This document shows, piece after piece, positions 11,402 through 23,593 of a DNA stretch of 64,000 nucleotides. The translations under genes were made by a program, and so were the position numbers. The stretch's first letter is position 1. The number at the start of each line of letters is the position of its first letter. Location of the stretch: positions 70,815,240 to 70,879,239 of the forward strand of contig NC_088781.1 of NCBI RefSeq assembly GCF_958450345.1, read 5' to 3'. Under the pieces are notes generated by a model, which saw only the letters and a list, made by a program, of their open reading frames with translations, searched no databases and had not been told where the DNA came from. The stretch is from Calliphora vicina. Its lineage: Eukaryota; Arthropoda; Insecta; Diptera; Calliphoridae.

Positions 11402-13058
11402 TCATAGCTGTAAATTGTGAATATTTTTATTCAAAATATTTCCAAAAACTTAATTATTTTTGAATTTTAGTTATATTTAAAAAAATAAATTTATATTGAA
11501 ATCATTCTATATTATTCAAAATAGGATACTAATTAATATATATCTATTTAGAATATAAAGCATTAAATATTATTTGATTTAAATAGAATACGATATTAAA
11601 TATATTATACTGAAAAGTTTTGAATAAACATTTATAAAATTATACTAATAGTATTTGTATTTTACTAACAATAAGTTGTATTTTATTTATTATATAATGA
11701 ATAGATTTTAAAATATTCTAATCAATATGAAAACATGTAATTATTTTCAAATTATATTTTTATAGTAAAAATTAAATATTAATTTAGTTTATTCTACTAG
11801 TTATGAATAAAATATTATTTTACTTATTCGAAAATTTGTTGATAGATTGTATTCAAAGCAATTTTCTTTGAATAATTTTATTTCTCCAAAAAAAAGAAAA
11901 ATATTTAAATATTCAACAAAAAAATTTAGAATACTTTTTTATTCATAGAAATTTTCTTTGAATAATTTTATTTGTGTAAATAAAGTCAAATATTTTAACA
12001 ACAAATTTTTGAAAAATTTTATAAAAAAATATTTTTGTTTGTGAAAATGAGCTCGGACGATAAAGATTTTTCTTCCGAGGATTATAAAAAAGATCCTTCG
12101 TTTGCTATAAATAAACAAAAACAATGCTCAAAAATAATTCAACGATATTTTGAACGTCTAATTTCACTTGCAGGGTTATTAAATAGCCCTAGGAGGAATG
12201 CCATGTAATACGATCATTTTGAACAACTAGTTACTTTAAAAACAGTTTTTAAAAATAATTCATGAATTTTGTTCTTCACAATTTAAATTAATAATACCCC
12301 TCCAATTGAAACCATTAATCTGTGTCCATATTCTAGTGATAATCAATGATTAAGTAGTAGTTTTTAAAAATATAATATTAGATATCAGAGAACTAGGTTT
12401 CCAATTTCCCTGAATTTTTCAATTCCCAAACTAAGAAAAAACAAGTTAAATCTGAAACAAATTTGTAATTCATTTCGAAAATAACTTTTTCAACTCAGAA
12501 TGCAATCAGAGACATTTTACATCAGTATTATTGTGAAATAAAAATATTCTTTAATATTTATTAGAATTATTTCTATTCAGTAATTTTTGGAAAAATAAAT
12601 TTATTTGTTTCAAATTTGTGAGAAATAAAAATATTTCTAAAGTTTTATTAGAATTATTTCTATTCAATCATTTTTTGTTTGAATAATTTTAGTTTTTTGT
12701 ATTTTGTTTGAATAAATATTTCAAAGAAATTAGTTGATTTTATTTGTATCTAAATGAAATAAATTTTAATTTTATTCAACTTTGTTTTATTTGAATATAT
12801 AAAATTTTACTATTTTCTAAAAAAAATATCAATATAATTTAATTAAACTAATATAAAATGATTTTATTTATAATTTATTTGGTTTTAAAAGATATAAATA
12901 TGCATAAATTTAACTATAAATATTATTAATAAATTAGACAAATATTTTATTTAACTAATAAATAATTTTGAAAATAAATAATTATAATTGGAAACAAAAA
13001 CTAAAATAATATAAAAAATATTTATATTTTGTATTTTATTCACAAGTTACAGCTATGA
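11402..13058. mobile_element. TIR transposon with 6-bp duplication
   Basis: Ends are TCATAGCTGTAAATTGTGAA and, on the complement of the right end, TCATAGCTGTAACTTGTGAA, both continuing TA. They are flanked by a perfect 6-bp direct repeat TACAAG (11396-11401 and 13059-13064). The 1657-base body is extremely AT-rich and contains one short open frame at 12047. The superfamily is not assignable from a 6-bp duplication alone. Confidence 0.7.
12047..12208 (+). CDS. Short acidic open frame, 53 codons, hypothetical
   Basis: Reads MSSDDKDFSSEDYKKDPSFA and ends at TAA after a basic tail SPRRNAM. Its base composition is less AT-biased than the surrounding sequence, which argues for a former coding exon. 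The acidic serine-rich start resembles N-termini of many transposase or DNA-binding proteins, but no domain is recognised. It lies inside the TIR element at 11402-13058 and is most likely a leftover of its protein. Confidence 0.3.
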   Translation: MSSDDKDFSSEDYKKDPSFAINKQKQCSKIIQRYFERLISLAGLLNSPRRNAM

Positions 13059-13117
13059 TACAAGTATTATTTAAAAATTAAGCAAGTGAAAAAACAATAA
13101 GTATATTTTCAACATGT

Positions 13118-16071
13118 ACATATCGATGGCTTAATATATGTTGCGGGTAAATTGAACTGTCAAGGGATCTAGATAGCAGGGTGGTGTTTTTGGGCATACG
13201 GCTCAAGGGTGTAAAAGCCTGAGAAATTTTGTTGTTGTGTATTTATGTTTTGTTTGTTTATTTTTGTACCAGTTATTGTTGTTTGTATGTTTCTTGATGG
13301 TTTTTCAGTTTATATGATTGCGTGGAAAATTCTTGTAATCTGCTGTAATGTGCTGCTAAGGGATCTAGATAGCAGGGTGGTGTTTTTGGGCATACGGCTC
13401 AAGGGTGTAAAAGCCTGAGAAATTTTGTTGTTGTGTATTTGTTTTGTTTGTTTATTTTTGTACCAGTTATTGTTGTTTGTATGTTGATGGTTTTTCAGTT
13501 TATATGATTGCGTGGAAAATTCTTGTAATCTGCTGCTATTGTTGTTCTTGTATCGTTTTTTTTGTTTGTTGTTGCCTGTTTTTTTTTCTAAAGATTCTAT
13601 GTATAATTTTGGTTTCCTTAATTTTTGTCTATCCTTTTGGTTTAGTGAATGATTATTATTCGTATATGTGATGGTTATATTTCTTTATTATCGTTAAATA
13701 TTTATATCTTTGTTTATATGTTGTAGAAAGCTGAATAAATTTAGCAAATTAAAATTGCATGTGCTTCGGCTGATGTGCAAAAAAAGAAATGCGTCTATTT
13801 TATTGTATATGTGTGCATGTAATTTAGTGTTGTATTTGGTTCTAAAGATGCATGTAGTTGGCAACTCCAGTCAATGATATTAAACAGTGTTGTATTTTCA
13901 TTAATCAAAAATATAGCAACGGAAGAATAAATCACAAAATAGTAATAAATTTATGAATGAAAAAATTACTAATTAAATTTCATGAGCTCCTAATAATATA
14001 GTTGGTTGGTATATCTTTTATATACAATGGGATTATAGGATAGGGAATTAGCGAGAACAAAATTTTAGTTAAGGGGCAATAAGAATCTGTGAAATATGCA
14101 AATGATAATAATAGCTAGTATTGAGCGCAAAAATTTAAGTATATATAGGAACATTAAATAGGATTAGAGGGGAATTTTTCACTTATTTTCTTTTAAATTT
14201 GGCGGTATGAAAATTGGCAACAAACTATATTTCCAGTATATAGCGAAAACCCGCGAATATAGTACATGGTAGCCTGTATTTAAGCGATAAAATATTAACA
14301 AAATGTCTCATAAACAAAAGTAAAATTGAACGGTTTACTGTAGTGGTGCAAAAGGTGCAAATTTAAAGATTTAAAGTTCTGAGCAGTGAAAGTATTAAAA
14401 ATTAACATTTTTTTATAATAATATTATTACGTGAGTTTTAAAGAAAATACAAATTTAAATTATAAGAGTGATATGAATAGATATTTATTTTATTTGTAGC
14501 TGGCTATGGATATATGTAAATCACTGGAATATATGGATTTTCAGTTGTTCCAGAAATAGCCAGGTAAAATTTTAAATTACAAATATATTATACGTACCAA
14601 GCATTTGAGGAAATAATATCTTAGAGGTCTAATGAAAACACCCTAATTATCGTCAAAATCCAAAAAAAAATCACTAGGGACATAAAAATAAGTGCCAAAA
14701 GAAGTGATTATAGTGTCAAGTTGAAGAAATATAAAATCTTAATGAAAAACCGTAGAAAACCAGTAATAAGCTAAAAATTACATAAGGGAATAGATCTCAA
14801 GCCCTTATATAGTTTATATTTATTGCAATTAAAAGTAGAATAAAATACTTATCCTAAGTTAATTTTAAGTTTGATGCGAGATTGTGTGAAAATTGTAAGT
14901 CTATCGAGAGTGTAGTTAGATGTATGTGTATGTTAATTATAAACAGTGTTCCCTCGTATAGCAAGTATAGCCAAAAAAAAAATATATATATATCTCAGGC
15001 CTTAAATATAACAAAAAAAAAGATAATTCTCATAGAGCTTAAGTGAAACTAAAATTTGTATAAAGCCTGTGTAGTGACAGGAAGAAATACCACCTCAGGG
15101 AGCTCCTTTAGGCTAGGAATTATAAGTTCATTGGAAGAAAGTAGTGAGTTTTAAAAAAAAAAAAAAATAACTTGAGCCCTAGAAGAATAAAATCAGTCAA
15201 ATAGAAAAATAATATATATATTTAAAAAAGTTAAAGATAAAGAAAACATGAATTGAGATATATTTATATAGATATTCTTTATTTTGATTAATTGAAAAAA
15301 AAGTAACGGCTAAAGAAAGTTTTAAATAAGAACCACAAAAAAATAAATAAGTAGTATATATTGGTAAATCTTTTAGTATAAGTAGTATATTCATATTAAT
15401 GTTAGTGAGATTATATAGTTTTAAATATTTAATATTGTTAGTTAAATTATTAATTTTAAATAAAAATATGTTTTGATTAAGGATTCAAAGATAATGATGA
15501 TGGCTTAATAATTTAGAGGTATTGGAGTTGATTGACAGGTAAGTGGGAGAGGAGTTTGGGTCGCTTGGAAATTTATGTGGATAAAATCGCGACTAGGTTG
15601 GTAGGGCAAGTAGAGAGACTAACACCTATCTCTGAGAATTGTTGTGTGTGGTGAATTTAAGTTTTAGTTTCCGTTTTTTTTTGTATTCCTTTGATTTTGT
15701 TTTCTTGTTAAGGTACGCTGTTGATGAGTGAGGGTTGGAACATCCTGGGAGAGTCGATGAGCTAGACGGAATCCTCATCAACCAAAAGTAACCGTAACAT
15801 ATAGAAAGGTCGTATCTCAACGTTTAGTTACTTTACAGGAGAAGGAAAAAACTCAATAAAATCTGAAATGAGTTAGGGGTTTTTCTTTCAAACAATTTTT
15901 TAAATGAGTTAGGTTTTTTTTTAATTTCTGTAAATCTGTTATTCGTCAACATAGGAAACTGAATTATTTGAGGGAGGTCTATTTAAGTTTTGTGTACCAG
16001 AATATGTAAAAAACCCGATTTTCAAAAAAAAAACGAGATACGACCTTTCTATATTAAGCCATCGATATGTA
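13118..16071. mobile_element. 2.95-kb element bounded by TACATATCGATGG repeats
   Basis: The left end TACATATCGATGGCTTAATA is repeated as an inverted copy at 16050-16071. No target duplication was found. The interior is noncoding; much of 13700-15500 is purine-rich on the plus strand. A partial inverted pair with GAAAGGTCGTATCTC lies at 15806-15820 and 16036-16050. A related end occurs at about 36300-36347, where GCCATCGATATGTA and the GGAGAAGGAAAAAACT word (here at 15838, complement there) are both present. Confidence 0.5.
13162..13540. repeat. Tandem duplication, period 196
   Basis: A block starting AAGGGATCTAGATAGCAGGG at 13162 is repeated at 13358 with only small indels (for example TTGATGG against TTTCTTGATGG). 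It lies just inside the left end of the 2.95-kb element. High identity suggests the duplication is younger than the surrounding decayed DNA. Confidence 0.85.
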
Positions 16072-16637
16072 TGTTTTGAATTTATGTTTCCTTTTTACTA
16101 AAGAATGCTATAGAAATCAAATGTAATACAACTATAATTCAATTGCTTGACTATAAGTCAATTCTTGAATTAAACTGCTTTCAACTTGAATTCCAGTAAA
16201 AATGCTCATTGTGCTGAAACAAAATAATGTATCATCAATCTAAAATTGTATGATTTTTTTTTAATAAAAATTAATTCTTTTATTCATCTTTATCATCTAA
16301 ATTTAAGTTTTATGCTTGGGAAGCTAATATGAGATTGTTTTGTTATTGTAATTTTACCAAATAATTATTTTATATACATATGTATGGGGGATTTCATGGC
16401 AAGTGAACCAATTTAAAAAAAATTGCACCAAGGTTAGACCTATTGAATAGTAATCGACATTTTGGCCAAACATGTGTTTTTTTCTCATACATGTAACTTA
16501 TTACCTATTGTTCTTAGCAAAATGTGTTCCAAATAGGTTAGATAGCTATTTCTTCAATCTTTCGAAAAAATATAAAAAAATAAAAAAATTTTAATATTTT
16601 TTTTCCGAAATCAAAAACTTTTTTGACTTTTTTTTTC
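16072..16637. other. Noncoding stretch
   Basis: AT-rich, with long A and T runs after 16400. No gene, terminal repeat or RNA gene recognised. Confidence 0.35.
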
Positions 16638-16945
16638 AAAATGGGCCCTTGTTTTTTTTTTTCTTAAAAGAAAGTTTAGATATTTTCCTTGAAGACCTTG
16701 ATGCGAGTGGGATATCTGTCAAAATAAATATTTTGTAACTCAAAACATAAAATGTTTGACATTTTTTTGCAAAATTAAACTTTTTTTTCCAAAAAGGGCC
16801 ATTTTTTTAAATTTTTTTCGCTCAAAAGTAAGCTTAGGTCCGTTCCTTAAGAAGGTTTTAGTCGCTTAGTGGGATGCGAGGGGATATATATCAAAATAAA
16901 TATTTTGTAACTGTTTAAAAAATGTTTAAAAAAACTAAAATTCTT
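16638..16945. repeat. Diverged tandem repeat, about 153-bp unit
   Basis: Two copies start AAAATGGGCCCTTG (16638) and AAAAAGGGCCATTT (16791). Each then has a T-run, an AAG(A/C)TTAG-like word, a GATGCGAG...GGGATAT word and TCAAAATAAATATTTTGTAA. Divergence between copies is substantial. Confidence 0.7.
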
Positions 16946-17089
16946 TTTGCTATTTTTTTATGAGATTTGCGCCCCCTGTTGTGGGTTTTTAGGTTTAAGG
17001 ATTCAAAAAACATCAATTATATTAATTATTGATTCAGAATCGACTGATGAAATCAGATTTGCAATATACCGTTTTTGCTCCACAGAAAA

Positions 17090-17261
17090 ATGTGCTCAAA
17101 ATGCGCGTCTTTAGGTGCGTTAAACCACTACAAGGAGTGCAAATTTTCCAAAAAAGGACGCCATTATTTTTATTTGAGCAAAAACCTTCAATAACTTAAT
17201 GTTATTTAACAGCCAATGCTGCACTTTGAGCTGTTATTAAGGACATCGCCGTTCTACAACA
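17090..17261 (-). mobile_element. Copia 3' LTR edge
   Basis: Directly after the Copia stop codon the minus strand shows a purine tract GAGAAGGGG followed by TGTTGTAGAACGGCG, the arrangement polypurine tract plus LTR start with 5' TG. A polyadenylation-like AAATAAAA lies about 100 bases inside. The far end of the LTR was not identified, so only the edge is called. Confidence 0.5.
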
Positions 17262-17664
17262 CCCCTTCTCGTTGAATTAATGACAGCTTCTCCACGAGGT
17301 AAGCAAATTTTGGCTTTGGTAATGGCTTTGTGAGAATATTTGCTTCTTGTTCATTACTGCTTACATTATCGATTTCAACTAAACTTTCTTCAACCTTTTG
17401 CCTTATAAAGTGGTGCTTTACATCGATGTATTTTACTCTCTTATTTTCCATGTTATGAGCTAATTTAATGGCACTTTGATTATCCTCAAAATTTGTTAAT
17501 CTGTTTACATCAATTAATGTACCCAAGAAAAAATGTTTTAAAAAAAGTACCAAATTGTTTACCCGGATTTGGCCCAATATACACCTATTCACTCGAGTTC
17601 CAAATAACACACTGTTAGTTAATTTTTGTATGAATCCAGTAGCCAATGTTAAAATAATTATCAA
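17254..17664 (-). pseudogene. Copia RNase H C-terminus
   Basis: The minus-strand frame contains NFEDNQSAIKLAHNMENKRV, then KYIDVKHHFIRQKVEESLVE and EANILTKPLPKPKF, the conserved end of Copia-type RNase H, and stops just before the LTR edge. Upstream of the DNQSAI block the sequence no longer looks like RNase H, so the copy is truncated or rearranged there. It cannot be the missing end of the Copia at 4662-11100 because the order on the strand is wrong. Confidence 0.85.
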
Positions 17665-18014
17665 AATTGGCTTAATAATTTCATAATAAAATATTCGTAT
17701 GCTTATCTCAAATTATAGAAAAACTTATTTTATAAGAAAGTACCAAAAATAAACACAATTTTTAAAAAGTACCAAACTTATATTTTTTATTTTTTAGTAA
17801 AGAATACGATTTAAAATTTGTTTCCATATTTATTGGTTTAAAAGATACATAGGGTGCCAAAAAAGTACAAAAATAAAGTTTTTACCCGTTTTCTCCACTA
17901 AAATGTAACGTTACTCTTTTATATATATAGATTATACCATAATATAACAATAAAAGGTAGAATCACTACAAAATTTGTTCTCAATTATACATGCCTTGAA
18001 TCATAGGGTACAAC
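17665..18014. other. Noncoding stretch
   Basis: AT-rich with repeated AAAGTACCAAA words (17735-17780 and 17855-17880). No gene seen. Confidence 0.35.
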
Positions 18015-18103
18015 TAGAGGCGCAACTGAGAGTAAGCTGAGAGTAACAATAATTCCTCTCTTCACACGTACTTGTGATATGTGAATTCAACATACTTGTG
18101 AGC

Positions 18104-18193
18104 AAAGTAAATTAAAAAAGTAGCGACAGTACCAAAGTAAATTAATAAAGTAGCGACAGTACCAAAGTAAATTAATAAAGTAGCGACAGTACT
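18104..18193. repeat. 30-bp tandem repeat, three units
   Basis: Three near-identical units of AAAGTAAATTAATAAAGTAG followed by CGACAGTACC. The unit includes the terminal repeat of the MITE, so the array amplifies the element's own left end. Confidence 0.92.
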
Positions 18194-18593
18194 ACAACAA
18201 ATACAACATTTACAAAAACCACAAGCAATTTTGTTTTTGATTTAAGGTCTGAGCTAGAGTTGTGTAGCTCATGAATGACCTACTTCAATTGAACGATTCA
18301 CTCAACTGAGCGAAATGAATCATTCATCATACTGAGCGTTTTCAGCTCAGCACTGAGCGTTTTCAACTGAGCACTGAGCGTTTTATGCTCATGTTTCTTT
18401 CAGTACTCATGAAAGAGCTGCACAAGCACATTCATTTGTCATCTTCAATGTTTCACATGTTTCACTTTACTCGTCAATTCTGTAACATTCTTTCGCTCAC
18501 TGACATTGAAAAGTGAGTGAGTATTGTGTCCTATAAAAATAAAACGATCATTCGAATGTAGGTTTGTTATGTATGTATATTATACATTGTATA

Positions 18594-19265
18594 ATATCCC
18601 AGCGGCGAAAAGAAGTAGTAAGCAGGCCTTCTGGAAGGCCTTATTTATCAGACACAAGGCCTCATTGCTCCATTCCATACTCATATATTTTTTACACACG
18701 ATGTCCTAGCCAGCCAAGGCCTTCTTCAACAGGCCTGATAGAAGGCCTTCTTCAACAGGCCTGATAGAAGGCCTTCTTCAACAGGCCTGGCAGCAGGCCT
18801 TCTTCACAGGCTTGTTTTCAGGGCTTTTGTAAATAAATTTTGTTAAATAAATTGTATCTTTGATTAAGCCTAAACTATGTTTAAAATTTAATAACTTACC
18901 CGGCCTAAGCGATATCTTATTTATTTTAATTTTTTTATAATAAAATCCAATAATGACCAAGTAAAAAATTCTCACAACCGCTTTGTTCAAGAATTAAAGC
19001 AAAACTATTTTAAGTTTACTTCTTTTTCTCTCTTCACTTTTTGCATTTTTTTGTATTTGTAGTTTTGTCTTTGGAATGTGAGTTTTTAACGGTATTTTCT
19101 GCTTGTACTACGTTTGTAGCAACAAAAAGAAGGGAGCAGGTAGGCCTTCCATAAGGTCTTCCTGAGAAGGCAAGCGAGCATGAGTACTGGATCTAAAAAA
19201 AGGTCCAGGAAGGTCTTACAGAAGGCCTTATAGCTGAAGGCCTCAAAAATTTCGCCGCTGGGATA
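18594..19265. mobile_element. Mutator-like TIR element, 672 bp
   Basis: TIR ATCCCAGCGGCGAAA and its complement TTTCGCCGCTGGGAT are flanked by a 9-bp direct repeat CATTGTATA (18585-18593 and 19266-19274). Nine-base duplications are typical of Mutator-like elements. The element is much more GC-rich than its surroundings because of AGGCCT words. Noncoding. Confidence 0.7.
18714..18813. repeat. 26-bp AGGCCT-rich minisatellite
   Basis: About three and a half units of AAGGCCTTCTTCAACAGGCC followed by TGATAG, with the last unit diverged. It sits inside the Mutator-like element; further AAGGCCT words occur near its right end (19140-19245). Confidence 0.85.
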
Positions 19266-21864
19266 CATTGTATATGATCGTATGCTGCCGCGAATATATT
19301 TTTGCTTTGATATGATAGAACGTTTGTATGAACTGTTTCAGGAATTATTAGAGTTATTCAAATTGTTTTTGTTTTCATCAAGGAAATTTTATATGTGTGC
19401 TATTGAATGAGTGTGAATTTATTTATGGTATGGTGATGTAGAATGAAATAAAGAAAGAGTATTGCTACAGTTTGTAAGTATATTTCATAAAATAATAATG
19501 TAAAAGGGAAATAAATAATTGTTATTGTTAAAATAATAATTGTAATTGAAAGTATGTAATTAGTAAAAAAAATACTATTTCAAAAATACATTAGTGGGAT
19601 TATATCTACCAAAAAACACAATTAAAAAAATACAAAGTACTGATATTCTTAATTAAATTAGCAATATTATTTCAATCACTTTTTTTTTAGAAAACATATA
19701 TCTTATGCGACCTATCGTGGGTTTTCGCTGTTTTTCGGAATGACAGTTTTACGTTATTTTTTATTTCGTAAAACAATAAAATCTTATTCAGAAATTCTAT
19801 TTATATATTGTTATATCATAAAATAATTAAGTTAATGTTGAAAATATTTTTATACAAATTGTATCACAAAACAATTTTTCTTTCGTATTTTTAGTAGAAA
19901 TTTTGTTGATCATATATATATGTATATAAGTTGTAAAAGTCAGGTAAAAAATATATATTTTGCCAATTGATAACTAACATTATGTAAATGGGAAAACCCC
20001 CAAAAAATTTCAACAATATTAATTTTGGTTTAGTTATTGTCACATTTTTATTTTGGATCACAATTATCAGATCATCAAAATATTTTTCCTTTTTCAAATT
20101 CGAGTTTTTTGTTAATTTTATTATTTTGTGGTAAAATAATACCTTATAGTTAGTGAATGTTCTACTTAACAAATATTGTCTAAACATTTGCTTATAATCA
20201 GAAATTAGAAATAATAAAAAATTAACTCTTTTTCCGCAAAAATATTAGTTTAAATAAAATACAATTTGATTTTTTAAAATTTTGATCAATTATTTCACGC
20301 ATAAATCTTTAATTGTCAAAAGACTGTGTGTTTTTACAACTAACAACAGAAATAATTTATTTAATTCACTACAAGCAATTCTCAAAATGAAATGGTCATT
20401 ATACAACATACTGAGCTAATGAGCTAAAAGAGCGACCTAGTTCATTTCAGTGAGCTGAGCTGAAAGAGCGGTCACTTCACTGAGCTAATAAACCCAACTC
20501 TAGTCTGAGCTGTCAAAGTTGCCTGTTGTTGTTTTTGCTTTTGGGCTTGTTGTATTTTTCGCCACAACAACCACAAGTGAATTGACAGTTTAGACCAAAG
20601 TAAAAAAAATAGTCAGCTGTTCTACTGAGTCTACTTTATTAATTTACTTTGCTTGTGAGCAAAGAATAACAAGAAGGGAAGGCTCTCTCTTTTTCTACAA
20701 CAACAACCTCTCTCTCTTTTCACATACAAGTAGTGTGTGAATTCAACACACTTGAGAGAGAGATTTATCTTCAAAACTTTTTATTGAAAATTGCAATAAA
20801 ATTGCAATTCTAACACACATTTTCACAAACACATATAATTTTTTAATTTTTTTCTACACATTTAAACCATTAAATTAACCGAAACATGCTTATTTTGCAC
20901 AAACGAAAAATATATTTTTTTATTTTTTTTGACATTCAATTTTTGGGTGTTGAAATTAAAACTGAAAAAAACACAATTGTAAAATTTCGTATTGAAAATT
21001 AATACAAAATTCAAATTAGTCAAATTTTTGCAGAAATTATTGAATAAAAAGGTGAAAAATCTATTTATAAATCCTTTCCAGGTCAAATATAAAATAAATA
21101 ATTTGATAATTGTTCGAATTTTTAAATTTAATTGTAGTAAAATTTTGTTATAATTTTTAAGGTCGCTTTTTTACAACTATGTGTGTTTGAGGAGTGTGGT
21201 GAAAGTGGTTTGTTCACCAATACATATAAACAATATGTTACCAATACATTCATATAGTTAGGTTTTTTTGATAACCGACTTAGGTTTTTTTTGACAGCGT
21301 TTCACTTCTTATTATTATTCTTTGCTTGTGAGAGAAATTAACACATCAAAATACTTGAAATTTTACCTTTGATTTTCCGACTAAATACAGACCGAACCAC
21401 TTTATTACACTTCTATACACTATTTTATGTTTTTTTTTTTAACAATTTACAGCACATTTTATTTCCGAAACACGTTAATTTTGCTCAAACGAAAAAAAAT
21501 ATTTTTTATTAATATTTGACACTTAATTTTATTTGTGGTGGAATTTAATTTATTGAACAGTTTCAATTTTTGCTATTGAAAATAGAAGAAAATTTACATA
21601 AATTAAAATTTAAACATTTTTATACAACTCAGTGTGTCTGGTGAAAATTAAAAATGACCAACACAATCTCAAAACTTTGTACTAATACATTCTCACGACT
21701 TAGGTTTTTGACAACAGACTTAGGTTTTTTCCCTCTCAGTAACGCTTCTATGGATATATTATTCTATGCCTTGAATTGTCAGACTAATATAAAATAAAAA
21801 ATAAAAGTACAATTGAAATAAAACATAAAAAATTAACTAAATTGAAAAATTTAAATTCAATTTA

Positions 21865-22850
<986 letters not shown>

Positions 22851-22868
22851 ATACATATAAGAAGAAAC

Positions 22869-23021
22869 ATGCGTGTTAAATGTTGTTTGTGTAAATGTTC
22901 ATATGAACAAAATCTCGTAAGATTTATAAAATGTCCTGAAAATAAAATTAAAGAATGGAGTGCAGCCTGCAGTGTTGAGCTGAAGAAACACTCCCGGATT
23001 TGCATGCATCATTTCTTCTGA
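22869..23021 (+). pseudogene. THAP zinc-finger remnant, P-element-like
   Basis: An ATG-initiated frame of 50 residues begins MRVKCCLCKCSYEQNLVRFI, has a tryptophan in KEWSAAC and ends SRICMHHFF before TGA. Spacing of C-x2-C, the conserved W and the C-x2-H fits the C2CH zinc-coordinating THAP domain. The motif order and length are most like the N-terminal DNA-binding domain of P-element transposases. The frame stops where the THAP C-terminal part should follow, and no catalytic domain is found downstream. A THAP host gene fragment is possible but less likely here. Confidence 0.6.
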
Positions 23022-23300
23022 GCCAGTAAAAGGCGTAAATGATTTTTTTCGTATGCAAATAAATTATGTATTTCAAATATAAAAAAAATATTTTTCAATT
23101 TTCATTTGTTGTTATTCGTGTTTTTGGATTTCTGTTTTTTATTTTTCTATTATTTGACGTAACAAGGCATAGCATTTTAAACTCTCTCCCTAGTGATTCT
23201 ACCTTCTAATGGTTGTATCATGGATTATACAAAGAAACTTTAAAGAACAAAAACAGGCTACGAAAACAACAAAACATAAGATACAAGAAGACAATAGGTG
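23022..23300. other. Noncoding stretch
   Basis: AT-rich. No transposase continuation of the THAP fragment is readable in any frame. Confidence 0.35.
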
Positions 23301-23389
23301 TGTTCGCGTACTTTCCAGTAACTTTATTTTAGAGAGTAAAAATAAATTACTCTCAATCTGAAAAATTACACAAAAAAAGTACGCGAACA
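23301..23389. mobile_element. 89-bp inverted-repeat element
   Basis: Perfect 14-base inverted repeat TGTTCGCGTACTTT / AAAGTACGCGAACA encloses 61 AT-rich bases. Size and structure fit a very small MITE; no clear target duplication. Confidence 0.5.
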
Positions 23390-23551
23390 ACAATTTGTAA
23401 AAATAAGTTGTATTTTATTATAAATCAATTTAAAACGTTTGTTTTGTGTTACTTTACATATTTTCTTTGCAAACATGTAAATTGTATTAATTTTCAACAT
23501 TTTAGTTTTGTTTATATTTGCAACCATGTGTTTTAAACATATTTTTATGTT

Positions 23552-23592
23552 GATATTTTTTACTGGATAAAAAATGTCCAGTAAAAAATATC
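23552..23592. repeat. Perfect 16-bp hairpin
   Basis: GATATTTTTTACTGGA and its exact complement TCCAGTAAAAAATATC are separated by a 9-base loop. It sits directly against the left end of the family C repeat. Confidence 0.85.
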
Positions 23593-23593
23593 G

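Larger units (their letters stand above)
18255..20502. mobile_element. hAT element, 2.25 kb, nonautonomous
   Basis: Short TIR TAGAGTTG ... CAACTCTA with perfect 8-bp duplication GTCTGAGC (18247-18254 and 20503-20510). Both subterminal regions are rich in ACTGAGC/GAGCT words (18290-18390 and 20400-20490), the kind of repeated motif hAT transposases bind. No transposase reading frame remains; it carries a Mutator-like insertion. Confidence 0.88.
18103..20651. mobile_element. hAT-type MITE holding a second hAT
   Basis: Terminal repeats CAAAGTAAATTAATAAAGTA plus G (the left one with one mismatch) are flanked by a perfect 8-bp duplication CTTGTGAG (18095-18102 and 20652-20659). Removing the nested element at 18255-20502 leaves only about 290 bases, so this was a short nonautonomous element before it was hit. 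Confidence 0.88.
18015..21750. mobile_element. Outer TIR element of a four-level nest
   Basis: TAGAGGCGCAACTGAGAG at 18015-18032 pairs with the complement of CTCTCAGTAACGCTTCTA at 21733-21750. The flanks show no 8-bp duplication, so it is the oldest or has a rearranged end. It holds the hAT pair at 18103-20651. Downstream of these, 20850-21310 and 21420-21750 are two diverged direct copies that share CCGAAACA(T/C)G...CAAACGAAAAA and GACTTAGGTTTTT words. Confidence 0.5.
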
